A stretch of DNA of 64,000 nucleotides. Origin: Lachnospiraceae bacterium GAM79. GTDB taxonomy: Bacteria; Bacillota; Clostridia; Lachnospirales; Lachnospiraceae. Below, piece by piece: positions 24,536 through 35,033 of the stretch (its first letter is position 1; each line of letters starts with the position of its first letter). Made by a program: the position numbers and the translations under genes. The stretch is taken from assembly GCA_003584705.1 (NCBI GenBank), contig AP018536.1:2666001-2730000 (forward strand), given 5' to 3'. Under the pieces are notes generated by a model. It ran no database searches and was not told the DNA's origin. It saw only the letters and a program-made list of their open reading frames with translations.

Positions 24536-25396
24536 TTATTTCAGATCTCTGTTGTCAACGCCGTCCATATCGTCGAAGTCCTGATTCTCTCCGACCATAC
24601 CCCAGATAAAGGTATATGCTCTGGAACCGCATCCGGAATGGATGGACCAGCTGGGGGAGATCACTGCTTCTTCGTTACGCATTACGATGTGGCGGGTCTC
24701 ATCGGGCTCACCCATATAGTGCATAACAAAGGCATCCTCAGGCATATCGAAATACAGATATACTTCCATACGTCTGTCATGTGTATGACAAGGCATGGTG
24801 TTCCATACACTGCCGGGCTCTAACTTCGTCATACCCATCTCCAGCTGACAGCTCTCTACCTGTCCGGGAAGGATATACTTGCAGATTACTCTGTGGTTGG
24901 CATCCTCCAGAGTACCCAGTTCTACTTTATTCTCATCCTTTACAATGACCACGCCCTCTTCGGGAGTACCTTCCGGCTTGATCAGCACGGTCGGATAAGT
25001 CTTATGTGCGGGAGCGGAATTCAGATAAAATTTAGCGGGCTGTTTCTCATCTTCACTTGCGAAAATGATCTCCTTGGAGCCCATTCCTATGTACATAGCT
25101 TCCTTGTAACCTACCTTGTACACTTTGCCATCAACGGTAATCATACCTGCTCCGCCAATATTGATCACACCCAGTTCTCTTCTCTGACAGAAATACTCTG
25201 CACGGAGTTCATCTCCGGCGGTCAGAGTGATAGGGCTTACAGGAACTGCTGCTCCTGTAATGATTCTGTCGATGTGGCTGTACACCAGCTTGATCTCGCC
25301 GGGTACGAACAGATTCTGGATCAGAAACTCTTCTCTCAGACGCTCTGTGGTGTAATGCTTCACATCTCTTGGTGATACTGCTGTTCTAAGTTCCAC
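24536..25396 (-). CDS. kduI: 5-dehydro-4-deoxy-D-glucuronate isomerase
   Basis: Isomerises 5-keto-4-deoxyuronate (from pectin or glycosaminoglycan unsaturated uronates) to 2,5-diketo-3-deoxygluconate. 286 residues of the KduI cupin family: SPRDVKHYTTERLREEFLI at the N-terminus and the zinc site TMPCHTHDRRMEVYLYFDMP with two His and a Glu. WSIHSG supplies the fourth ligand. I place the start at GTG 25396, preceded by AGAGAGG with 6-nt spacing; a TTG at 25417 gives seven extra residues not typical of the family. First gene of the KDG operon, with a good promoter at 25470-25499 and a divergent AraC regulator. Confidence 0.95.
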   Translation of the reverse strand: MELRTAVSPRDVKHYTTERLREEFLIQNLFVPGEIKLVYSHIDRIITGAAVPVSPITLTAGDELRAEYFCQRRELGVINIGGAGMITVDGKVYKVGYKEAMYIGMGSKEIIFASEDEKQPAKFYLNSAPAHKTYPTVLIKPEGTPEEGVVIVKDENKVELGTLEDANHRVICKYILPGQVESCQLEMGMTKLEPGSVWNTMPCHTHDRRMEVYLYFDMPEDAFVMHYMGEPDETRHIVMRNEEAVISPSWSIHSGCGSRAYTFIWGMVGENQDFDDMDGVDNRDLK

Positions 25397-25469
25397 CTTA
25401 CGCCTCTCTTTCCTCAACGGGCGGCCTGCGTGCCGCTATTGAATGTTACCTTTTTATGAAAGCACTTAC

Positions 25470-25499
25470 ATTATAACATATCATTGTAACCATTTCCAA
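25470..25499 (-). promoter_or_regulatory. Predicted promoter of the KDG operon
   Basis: Minus strand: -35 TTGGAA, 18-nt spacer, perfect -10 TATAAT, about 70 nt upstream of kduI. The AT-rich sequence between this and the divergent AraC gene (25500-25620) is the natural place for regulator binding. Confidence 0.65.
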
Positions 25500-25672
25500 C
25501 ACATTTTTACTATTTTTTATAAAAATTTTGGAAGGCTGTAACTGCTTTTCTCTTTTGTATGAGTTAAGTATACTAGAAAAGATTCTCAAAGTCTTTTCAT
25601 ATTTTAATCTAAACATTGCAAATTTTGAACTTTTGGTGTTTAATAAAAGAAAAAGCGAAAAGGATGAAAGAA

Positions 25673-26566
25673 ATGGAAGAACTTACCTCCTGTAAAACAG
25701 CCATAGAAAACTGTAAAACCTCCGGGACTTTTGCCATTGCCCACTTATATAAAGAAGAAAAAGCCATGGACATGCACATCCATGACTGCTACGAGATCTA
25801 CTATTCCATCTGCGGCGGCAAACAGTTTCTGATCGACAACTGCTTCTACACCATCGCCCCAGGCGATCTCTTTATCATCAACCAGTACGAAAGTCACAAG
25901 CTGACCCAGATCGACAACTCCGTCCACGAACGTATCGTTCTGTCGGTGGCGCCGGATTTCATGAAGCTGATCTCCACCAAAGAGACGGATCTGAGCTTTT
26001 GCTTCACTCACCGCAGTGCCCCCTTTTCCCATAAGCTTTCGCTTAACAAGGAACAGCAGAAACGTTTCCTCTATTATATCAACAAAATCACTTCCGCGGA
26101 GGGCTTTGCCCATGACATCACGGAATACGCCGCTTTCATGGAGCTGATGGTCATGCTCAACACGCTGTTCATCCGCAGTGCAGAGCAGACGGCGGCCGTG
26201 GAAACCGTAACAGCTCCCGCCGAATACAAGGACCGTAGCTACCGCTACAACCATCAGGTGGACGATATTCTGGCTTACATCAACCAGAACATCTCCCAGC
26301 CTATTACAGTGGAACAGCTGGCCGGACAGTTCTACTTAAGCGAATCCTATATCTGCCGGATTTTCAAATCCGCCACAGGCACCACCATTAATAAATACAT
26401 CACCGCCCGCCGCATCAGTATCGCCAAGGCGGTTCTGAACGAAAACGGCAATGTCATGGAAGCCTTCGAACGCAGCGGTTTCACGGACTACAGCAATTTC
26501 TTCAAAGCCTTCACCAAAGCCGTGGGTGTTTCCCCGAAAAAATACGCAAGCCTGAGTGTCAGCTAA
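25673..26566 (+). CDS. AraC-family transcriptional regulator
   Basis: 297-residue regulator from ATG 25673 (AAGG 9 nt upstream; ATG 25664 is in frame but abuts it). The N-terminal cupin sensor shows MDMHIHDCYEIYYSICGGKQFLID and TIAPGDLFIINQYESHKL. The C-terminal ~100 residues contain two helix-turn-helix units, ITVEQLAGQFYLSESYICRIFK and VMEAFERSGFTDYSNFFKAFTKAVGVSPKKY. It is divergent from kduI, so it most likely controls the KDG operon in response to a uronate intermediate. The inducer is inferred. Its stop codon lies in the loop of a terminator hairpin. Confidence 0.92.
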   Translation: MEELTSCKTAIENCKTSGTFAIAHLYKEEKAMDMHIHDCYEIYYSICGGKQFLIDNCFYTIAPGDLFIINQYESHKLTQIDNSVHERIVLSVAPDFMKLISTKETDLSFCFTHRSAPFSHKLSLNKEQQKRFLYYINKITSAEGFAHDITEYAAFMELMVMLNTLFIRSAEQTAAVETVTAPAEYKDRSYRYNHQVDDILAYINQNISQPITVEQLAGQFYLSESYICRIFKSATGTTINKYITARRISIAKAVLNENGNVMEAFERSGFTDYSNFFKAFTKAVGVSPKKYASLSVS

Positions 26567-26593
26567 CCTGCTGACGCTCAGGCTCTTCTTTTT
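26549..26593 (+). terminator. Terminator overlapping the AraC gene stop
   Basis: 15-nt arms AGCCTGAGTGTCAGC and GCTGACGCTCAGGCT (one mismatch) around TAACCT, followed by CTTCTTTTT. The stop codon TAA lies in the loop. It may also stop minus-strand yitT transcription. Confidence 0.85.
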
Positions 26594-26600
26594 ACATTTC

Positions 26601-27464
26601 TTAATCATTCGGTCTCTGATAGAACCGGCCCGCCAGATTCTCCGTACGGATCATGTTGACAAAGGCCTGTGGGTCCGTCTCCCGCACCGTATTCACAACT
26701 TTGTTCACCTCGTCTCGTCCCACCACGGAATACAGCACGTCACATTCCTGTTTGGAATAACAGCCCTCACCCTTGATCAGGGTGGCATCGTGATGGGTGA
26801 TCTCCGCAATAGCTTCGTAGACATCCTCCGGCCGTTTCGTCACGATGATCAGTGTCTGCTTCTGGTAGCGCTTGTACAGCACATGGAGTACCTGCGTGGA
26901 GGTATACTGAAAAATAATGGAATACAGCGCCTTGTCCCAGCCAAACAGTGCTCCAGCGATCCCTAGGATCACCACATTTCCCGCAAAAATATAATTCCAG
27001 GAATCAATGCCGTACTTTTCCGACAGGAAGATCGCGATAAAATCCGTACCGCCGCTGGTGGCATTGGCGAACAGACACAGGCTGATGGCCAGTGCATTGA
27101 TCAGTCCACCGAAGATAGCAATCAGCAGAATATCCTCCGTTACCGGCCAGGCGGGCACCATATCCGTCAAAATACCGCTCACCACGATCATCAGACAGGA
27201 ATAACCGGTGAACTTTTTTCCGATGAATTTGAAGCTGATGACCACCGGAACCGCATTTAAGATAAAGTTGATCACCGAAAAAGGAGGCTCCCAGTGCCAC
27301 AACAGCACGCTGATCTCCTGGATCAGTCGGGTCAGACCGTTGAATCCACCGGGGATCAATCCCCCGGCCCGGACAAAGCTTTTCAAATTGACTGCCATGA
27401 TAAAGGATCCCGCCAGGATCAGGCAGGTACGCCGCAAGGTATCACAAATACTCTTCTTCGTCAT
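26601..27464 (-). CDS. YitT-family membrane protein
   Basis: 287-residue protein of the YitT (DUF161) family with about five membrane helices (RTCLILAGSFIMAVNLKSFV, GGFNGLTRLIQEI, INFILNAVPVVISF, ...) and a C-terminal cytoplasmic DUF2179 domain (QTLIIVTKRPEDVYEAIAEI...GRDEVNKVVNTVRETDP). Transport substrate unknown. ATG 27464 follows AAGGAG with 6-nt spacing. It starts 13 nt after yfhO ends, so it is probably the last gene of an ltaS-yfhO-yitT unit. It converges on the AraC gene across a shared terminator. Confidence 0.88.
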   Translation of the reverse strand: MTKKSICDTLRRTCLILAGSFIMAVNLKSFVRAGGLIPGGFNGLTRLIQEISVLLWHWEPPFSVINFILNAVPVVISFKFIGKKFTGYSCLMIVVSGILTDMVPAWPVTEDILLIAIFGGLINALAISLCLFANATSGGTDFIAIFLSEKYGIDSWNYIFAGNVVILGIAGALFGWDKALYSIIFQYTSTQVLHVLYKRYQKQTLIIVTKRPEDVYEAIAEITHHDATLIKGEGCYSKQECDVLYSVVGRDEVNKVVNTVRETDPQAFVNMIRTENLAGRFYQRPND

Positions 27465-27477
27465 AATTCGCTCCTTC

Positions 27478-30129
27478 TTACATTCTTCCTGCCTCTTCCT
27501 TCACAGAACCTTCCTCTGTGTGCGTTTTTTCCGCATTCCCGTCTTCCATCGTTTCGTCTGCTGCCCTTTGCAAAGGCTCATTCTCCGCACAGTCTTTCCT
27601 TTTCCTGTCACACCTCTGACACAGCACGCATCCCAACAGGATCAGTACACTTCCCGCACTCACTAAAATACCGATATTCCGTCCTTCCGGTACATAGTGC
27701 ATCTGTATTGTATGTTCTCCTGCTTCCAGATCAAATGCCATGAGCGCATCGCCAAACTGCTCAGGCTCCGCATTTTCTCCATCGATCTGCACCGTCCAGC
27801 CCTCCTCATAAGGCACGGACAGGATCAGTCTGCCGGCTTCTTTCAGACTTAAGGTTCCGGAAATATGGGTGCTGTCCATCGCTACATTTTCAAGATGTTC
27901 TTTTGACAATATCTCCACTGCCTGTGCCAGCACTTCTTCATTCAGTACATAAGCTTCCGCCGATACCTTCTGCGTTTCATCCGCATCATCCCCATTGGTC
28001 AGCGTCACGCGCTCTCCTTCCAACAGATATCCCAGATACAGAATGGATCCGTCCTTCAGATCACTGTAATCCTGGGTCTCCAGCGTTCCCCCAAGCACCT
28101 GCACCTTTTTCGTCCCTGTGGCATTGATCCTCGCGTAATAGCAGCCTGCCCGGTCCGCCGTAATACATACATTATCTCCACTAGTCTCACTGGACGCCCG
28201 GTCCAGTAAGGGCTCTGCGATTCCCAGATCCTCGGTCAGCTGATTCTGCGCTCTCACACCGGTGCCGATCTCGTCCGTAACATTCCAGCCCGTCGGTGCC
28301 ACATAGCCAAAGGGCAGCGTATATTTACAATGATATAAATAAACATCTCCACTGTTATTCACGATCTCATACAGACCGTTTTCGTATTTATCCGATCCGC
28401 CGAACATGTAATCCACATTCAGAAGTGCCGAAACGAAAGCTGTCGCTCCGTCGAAGCCGTAATAAACCTTACTGTGGCGCATGCCAAGCTTCTTATACAG
28501 ATCCATGACCTGGGAATTCATGGTGGAGGAAAATACCGAAGCCGTAGGGTACCCGGTCAGGGTTCCGTCATTTTTCGTCTTGCGGGTAAACTTCTCGATA
28601 CGGAAGAAGTCATCCCCCTCCTGTTCCCGCGCCAGGGTGTACAACGCTTTATAATCCTCCTGGTCTCCCAGATAAGCGCTTCGTCCGGTAGTGCCCAGAC
28701 TCGTATTAAATGTATTGATGCTCAGCTCCGCCACTATGCACGCCAGCACCAGAATCCCCAGCACCTGTCTCGTCAGTTCGTCTTTTCTCGTCCGATACAG
28801 ATACAGAAGCACACCATAGATCGTAACGAACACCAGCGTCAGCACTTCAATACCCGTGTCGAAATCCTCGCTCTCCACGAATTTCTCACAGGCAAGTAAA
28901 AATATCACCGCCGCCAGATACCCATAGATGATCTGCCTGGGAGAAGTGCCCTCCACATTCCGGAAAGCATCATAGCACATGACAAGGATCAGAAAAATAT
29001 ATAGAAAAGACTGTCTCGCCGGCAGGGAATCCGGATAATTCAGACCGTGCCATAAAAAGTCCAGGACATTGGTTCCGAAGCTGAGCAGCAAAAATCCCGC
29101 CAGTGCCAGATTGCAGAACCGTTTTCTCACTGATATTTTTTCATTCAGTGCATACATGGGCACCAGTAAAAATACTGCCACACCACAGTAAATGTTCGGC
29201 CAGTGTTCCAGTCCCCTCTCCGTGGTCACGCACAGGCAATGTCTCGCCAGCATATCAAACACGGAAAAATAGGACTCCAGCGTACCGGGGAAATCCGAAT
29301 TGCCAAAATCCGTCCGTAGAATAGCACAGACCTCCGGAATCAGCAGTACTGCAGCCAGCCCTCCTGCCAGCAGCGATGCAAATGCAAATCTTCCGATCCT
29401 GCCGAATACCGTTTTTACTTTTTGGCTCTGCCCTTCCGTCATGGTATGGTATTCCGTGATCAACAACATTCCAAAATACAGCACCAGGAAGATGCAGATC
29501 ATAATGGAGATGTAATAATTGGTCAGAATACAGAGTCCCAGAGTCACGGTATACATGACCCATTTGCCTTCTCTGACCAGCCGCTCTGCTCCTAACAGGA
29601 TCAAGGGTAGCAGGATCAGGCAGTCCAGCCACATCACATTCCAGTTGTAGGCCGCCAGATAGCCGGACAGAGCATACGCAGTGGAAAACAAAAGAGCCGC
29701 CGGATCCTCCTTGCCGAACACTTTCCGCAGATAGATGCTGAAGGTAAGCCCCATAAGGCCGATCCGCAGGATCACCAGATAACTCATGAATTCCATGATC
29801 AGGCCTTCCGGCAGCAAAAATACCAGCCAGTTAAAAGGACTTGCCAGATAATAGACATACAGTGCCAGGAAATTCGATCCGATCCCTACATTGTAGGAAT
29901 AGAACAGTCCCTCTCCCGCTTTGATCTTGTGTACAAATTCACTTAAAAAAGGCATATACTGATGGTACATGTCGGAGAACAGAAAACTCCGGTCACCAAA
30001 AGGATATATGCCCCGTATGATAAAAAGAACCAGCATAATAAATGCAGGCACAAAGAACGCAAGCACAGAGATCCCTCTCTGCATCCTGCGCTCCTCACTA
30101 CTTGTTGCTGTCGTTTTATTGCCGTTCAT
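27478..30129 (-). CDS. YfhO-family membrane glycosyltransferase-like protein
   Basis: 883-residue polytopic protein of the YfhO family (GT-C-like fold). The first ~500 residues have about twelve helices and the loop YPFGDRSFLFSDMYHQYMPFLSEF, containing the acidic residues usual after helix 1 in GT-C enzymes. The remaining ~350 residues form an extracytoplasmic domain with two late helices (NIGILVSAGSVLILLGCVL) and an acidic tail. Bacillus YfhO is needed for glycosylating lipoteichoic acid with undecaprenyl-linked sugar. The LTA-synthase-like gene 27 nt upstream supports a similar role here, as inference. ATG 30129 has GGGAG upstream. Confidence 0.85.
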   Translation of the reverse strand: MNGNKTTATSSEERRMQRGISVLAFFVPAFIMLVLFIIRGIYPFGDRSFLFSDMYHQYMPFLSEFVHKIKAGEGLFYSYNVGIGSNFLALYVYYLASPFNWLVFLLPEGLIMEFMSYLVILRIGLMGLTFSIYLRKVFGKEDPAALLFSTAYALSGYLAAYNWNVMWLDCLILLPLILLGAERLVREGKWVMYTVTLGLCILTNYYISIMICIFLVLYFGMLLITEYHTMTEGQSQKVKTVFGRIGRFAFASLLAGGLAAVLLIPEVCAILRTDFGNSDFPGTLESYFSVFDMLARHCLCVTTERGLEHWPNIYCGVAVFLLVPMYALNEKISVRKRFCNLALAGFLLLSFGTNVLDFLWHGLNYPDSLPARQSFLYIFLILVMCYDAFRNVEGTSPRQIIYGYLAAVIFLLACEKFVESEDFDTGIEVLTLVFVTIYGVLLYLYRTRKDELTRQVLGILVLACIVAELSINTFNTSLGTTGRSAYLGDQEDYKALYTLAREQEGDDFFRIEKFTRKTKNDGTLTGYPTASVFSSTMNSQVMDLYKKLGMRHSKVYYGFDGATAFVSALLNVDYMFGGSDKYENGLYEIVNNSGDVYLYHCKYTLPFGYVAPTGWNVTDEIGTGVRAQNQLTEDLGIAEPLLDRASSETSGDNVCITADRAGCYYARINATGTKKVQVLGGTLETQDYSDLKDGSILYLGYLLEGERVTLTNGDDADETQKVSAEAYVLNEEVLAQAVEILSKEHLENVAMDSTHISGTLSLKEAGRLILSVPYEEGWTVQIDGENAEPEQFGDALMAFDLEAGEHTIQMHYVPEGRNIGILVSAGSVLILLGCVLCQRCDRKRKDCAENEPLQRAADETMEDGNAEKTHTEEGSVKEEAGRM

Positions 30130-30156
30130 ATTATTTTTCTCCCACGATCTCTTTTC

Positions 30157-32019
30157 TTACCTTCCGTAATCAAACAGCAGATAATACTCCAGACTCCGGT
30201 AATCGTTCAATGCTTCCCCACATTCCTTCACCGTCGTGAGTGTGCCGTCCGCTTCTCTCACACCGGCCGCGCTGATCACCGGATATTTTTCCCGCACCCC
30301 GGTCAGACTGCTCTGCAAGGCAGGCAGCGGCAGATCACAGTTCTCCAACACATCCATGGCCAGATAATTGGCACTGGTCTCTCCGTCCGTCTGCTCCTCA
30401 ATGTCAAAGTTGCTCCAGATCACATAAGGTACTTTATATTTTAACAGATTTTCCTCATCTGTTAAAGTCTCCGGATCCACTTTATTATTTCTTAAGATCG
30501 GATTGCTCACATAGGTCGTAGGCTGATGATCCCCGAAGAATACGATCATGGTATCCTCATCGACCTGAGAGAAATAATCAATCAGTCCCTGCAGGGCGGA
30601 ATCCGTCTGTTTTACCAGGGACAGATACATGGACAGTACCTTGGAATCAATACCGTCCACCGTGATATCCGGGGTAAAATTGTGGAATTCCTCCTCATAA
30701 CCGCTGTGATTCTGCATGGTCACATTGAATACAAACAGAGGCTCTCCCGCTTCCTTGTTCTCATACAGTTCAATGATCTTGGCAAAGCTGCTCTCATCGG
30801 AGATATAGTTACGGATCCGTTTCGGATTCCTGAAATCGTCCTGTGACAGGAACTCATCAAATCCAAGCAGCGGATAGACTCTGTCTCTGTCCCAGCCGCT
30901 GGCATAATAAGGATGGATCGCCACAGTATGATAATCCAGTTCCTTCAGGTAGGAAGCCAGAGAAGGCATCTCCTTCTGCACATACTGCTGGTAAGCCACG
31001 CTGCCCTGCGGTAAAAATCCTATAGTGTTGCCGGTAAGGAATTCAAACTCCGTATTGGCAGTATTCCCGCCCAGCACGGAAACATTCAGGTAACCGGTTC
31101 TGGTATTCTCTGCCCCCTGTTGTAAGCTGTGAATAAAGGGCATATAGTCTTCGTTGGTGGTAAACTCTCCCCGGACTGCCAGATCCGAAAATGCCTCATC
31201 CATGATCACAATGATATTCGGACGCTTCACGCTCTCCGGTTCTTCCACAGCTGCTGCAAGCCCTGCGGAATCTTTCCCGGCCTGCTCATAATTGCTGCCG
31301 GTGCCATCTGCAGAATAATCTGCGGGTTTCTCCACATCCATATATTCCATTTCCATCAGAAATGCCACGATATTGCCATCTCTCTTATTCATGACGGTAG
31401 GGGTAAACAGCTTGTCGTATAATCCAAAGCTCTGCACAAAGCTCTCGCTCTGTATCATGCCGGTATAACCATAGATCATGACAATGCTTAACAGGATCAG
31501 TGCCGCTCTCTTTGCCACTCTTCCCGGTGCCTTCATGTGAAAACGGCTCTCGATCAACAGCAAAATCAGGAATCCCACAATGACCAGTATCGTACTGGTG
31601 GACAATTCATAGTTGAAATTGCCCGCCACACTGGCTGCTGTACTGATGGAATAAATATCCCAGGGCATGATGGGTGCGGAACGGAAATTCAGCACATAAT
31701 AATTCGCCAGTCCCGCCACCATGAAAAAGGCCGTCTGCAACATCAGAGCCGCCCGGACATATTTCACGATTCCGAATAACAGAAGTGCGGTCAGTACATA
31801 GAACGCCATGTTCAACAGCTGGGTTTTGAAATGCATTGTCGTAAAAGGATTATGGGTATACATTTCAAACAGATAAAATGTCACCAGCGGACATACTGCC
31901 AGCGCGATACAGGAAGGAAGCTTCTCCCTGGTAATTCCTATTTTTCGAACGGAATGACGCAAAAAGCCTGTAATGGCAGCTGCGACACTTCGTATTGATT
32001 TTTTCTGTAAATAATCCAT
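30157..32019 (-). CDS. LTA synthase family protein (sulfatase fold)
   Basis: 620-residue membrane protein: about five N-terminal helices (residues ~30-220) and an extracellular sulfatase-type catalytic domain. Metal and nucleophile motifs are visible: NIIVIMDEAFSD, the catalytic-threonine region GGNTANTEFEFLTGNT, HPYYASGWDRDRVYPLLGF and FFGDHQPTT. The family transfers glycerol-phosphate from phosphatidylglycerol to build lipoteichoic acid or related polymers. Whether this is a true LtaS, a primase or another phosphotransferase cannot be told. ATG 32019 has AGGAG at 9 nt. It has its own promoter behind the atp operon and is followed by yfhO and yitT. Confidence 0.88.
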   Translation of the reverse strand: MDYLQKKSIRSVAAAITGFLRHSVRKIGITREKLPSCIALAVCPLVTFYLFEMYTHNPFTTMHFKTQLLNMAFYVLTALLLFGIVKYVRAALMLQTAFFMVAGLANYYVLNFRSAPIMPWDIYSISTAASVAGNFNYELSTSTILVIVGFLILLLIESRFHMKAPGRVAKRAALILLSIVMIYGYTGMIQSESFVQSFGLYDKLFTPTVMNKRDGNIVAFLMEMEYMDVEKPADYSADGTGSNYEQAGKDSAGLAAAVEEPESVKRPNIIVIMDEAFSDLAVRGEFTTNEDYMPFIHSLQQGAENTRTGYLNVSVLGGNTANTEFEFLTGNTIGFLPQGSVAYQQYVQKEMPSLASYLKELDYHTVAIHPYYASGWDRDRVYPLLGFDEFLSQDDFRNPKRIRNYISDESSFAKIIELYENKEAGEPLFVFNVTMQNHSGYEEEFHNFTPDITVDGIDSKVLSMYLSLVKQTDSALQGLIDYFSQVDEDTMIVFFGDHQPTTYVSNPILRNNKVDPETLTDEENLLKYKVPYVIWSNFDIEEQTDGETSANYLAMDVLENCDLPLPALQSSLTGVREKYPVISAAGVREADGTLTTVKECGEALNDYRSLEYYLLFDYGR

Positions 32020-32047
32020 TGCTTAACTCTCCTCTTATACTTAAGAG

Positions 32048-32076
32048 ATTTTATCGCAATGACAGAAAAATAACAA
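32048..32076 (-). promoter_or_regulatory. Predicted promoter of the ltaS-like/yfhO/yitT unit
   Basis: Minus strand: -35 TTGTTA, 17-nt spacer, -10 TAAAAT, with a leader of about 25 nt. It lies in the AT-rich 130-nt gap after atpC, where no terminator hairpin is seen, so read-through from atp is also possible. Confidence 0.65.
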
Positions 32077-32149
32077 TTTCCGAATTGCACACATTTGCTA
32101 ACATTACAGGCTTAATTTTGTTACTTTTTACATATATTTTACTTGATTT

Positions 32150-32566
32150 CTAGTTGATCTCGTATTTTCCGGCTTCCTTCAGGCGCAGCATAGCTCTCGC
32201 CATGGATGCCTGGGATACATGGTACTCCTGAATGCTCTGCTTCTGACGCAGCTGCTCTTTGGCACGCTCCAGAGCGGCTTCCGCACGGACTCTGTCGATA
32301 TCCTCCGGGCGCTCCGCCGTATCCACCAGCATGATCACACGGTTATGAGAAATGTAGACACAGCCCACACCGACTACGGCCTTGGTCCAGTCGTCATCCT
32401 CTTTTTCCTTAAACCGTACCTCGCCTTCCTTCGTGGCAATGACCATATCCTCATGATGGGACATGATGGCCTGCTCGCCGTCCAGAGCCGGTACGATAAT
32501 GATGCCGCATTTTCCGTCGAAAAATACTTTATCACTGGCAATGACCTTCAAGCTGAAGGTGTTCAT
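32150..32566 (-). CDS. atpC: ATP synthase epsilon subunit
   Basis: Central-stalk subunit of F1 that can inhibit ATP hydrolysis. 138 residues: N-terminal beta sandwich (NTFSLKVIASDKVFFDGKCG, VPALDGEQAIMSHHEDMVIAT) and a C-terminal two-helix hairpin (DRVRAEAALERAKEQLRQKQ). ATG 32566 has AAGGCGGTG upstream; a GTG two codons earlier is also possible. It is the last gene of the atp operon, 17 nt after atpD. Confidence 0.93.
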   Translation of the reverse strand: MNTFSLKVIASDKVFFDGKCGIIIVPALDGEQAIMSHHEDMVIATKEGEVRFKEKEDDDWTKAVVGVGCVYISHNRVIMLVDTAERPEDIDRVRAEAALERAKEQLRQKQSIQEYHVSQASMARAMLRLKEAGKYEIN

Positions 32567-32583
32567 ACGCACACCGCCTTTCC

Positions 32584-34922
<2,339 letters not shown>

Positions 34923-34940
34923 GTTAACCTCCTGTTATTT

Positions 34941-35032
34941 GTAACTATTCAGAGCCAATGGGCGAAGTAACCACATAAGCAAAAGTAAAGCCCTGAAAGA
35001 GCGGTTTTGCGAATGGGTTTCTGAATAGTTAC
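34941..35032 (+). repeat. TAACTATTCAGA-family element, copy R4 (short form), atpA-atpG spacer
   Basis: GTAACTATTCAGA and TCTGAATAGTTAC are perfect terminal inverted repeats. Interior: GCC-AATG-GGCGAAGTAACCACATAAGC, a degenerate hairpin GCCCTGAAAGAGC, then GGTTTTGCGAATGGG. Like R1 it lacks the central stem-loop. It fills the spacer between the atpHA stop and the atpG ribosome site. Confidence 0.9.
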
Positions 35033-35033
35033 A

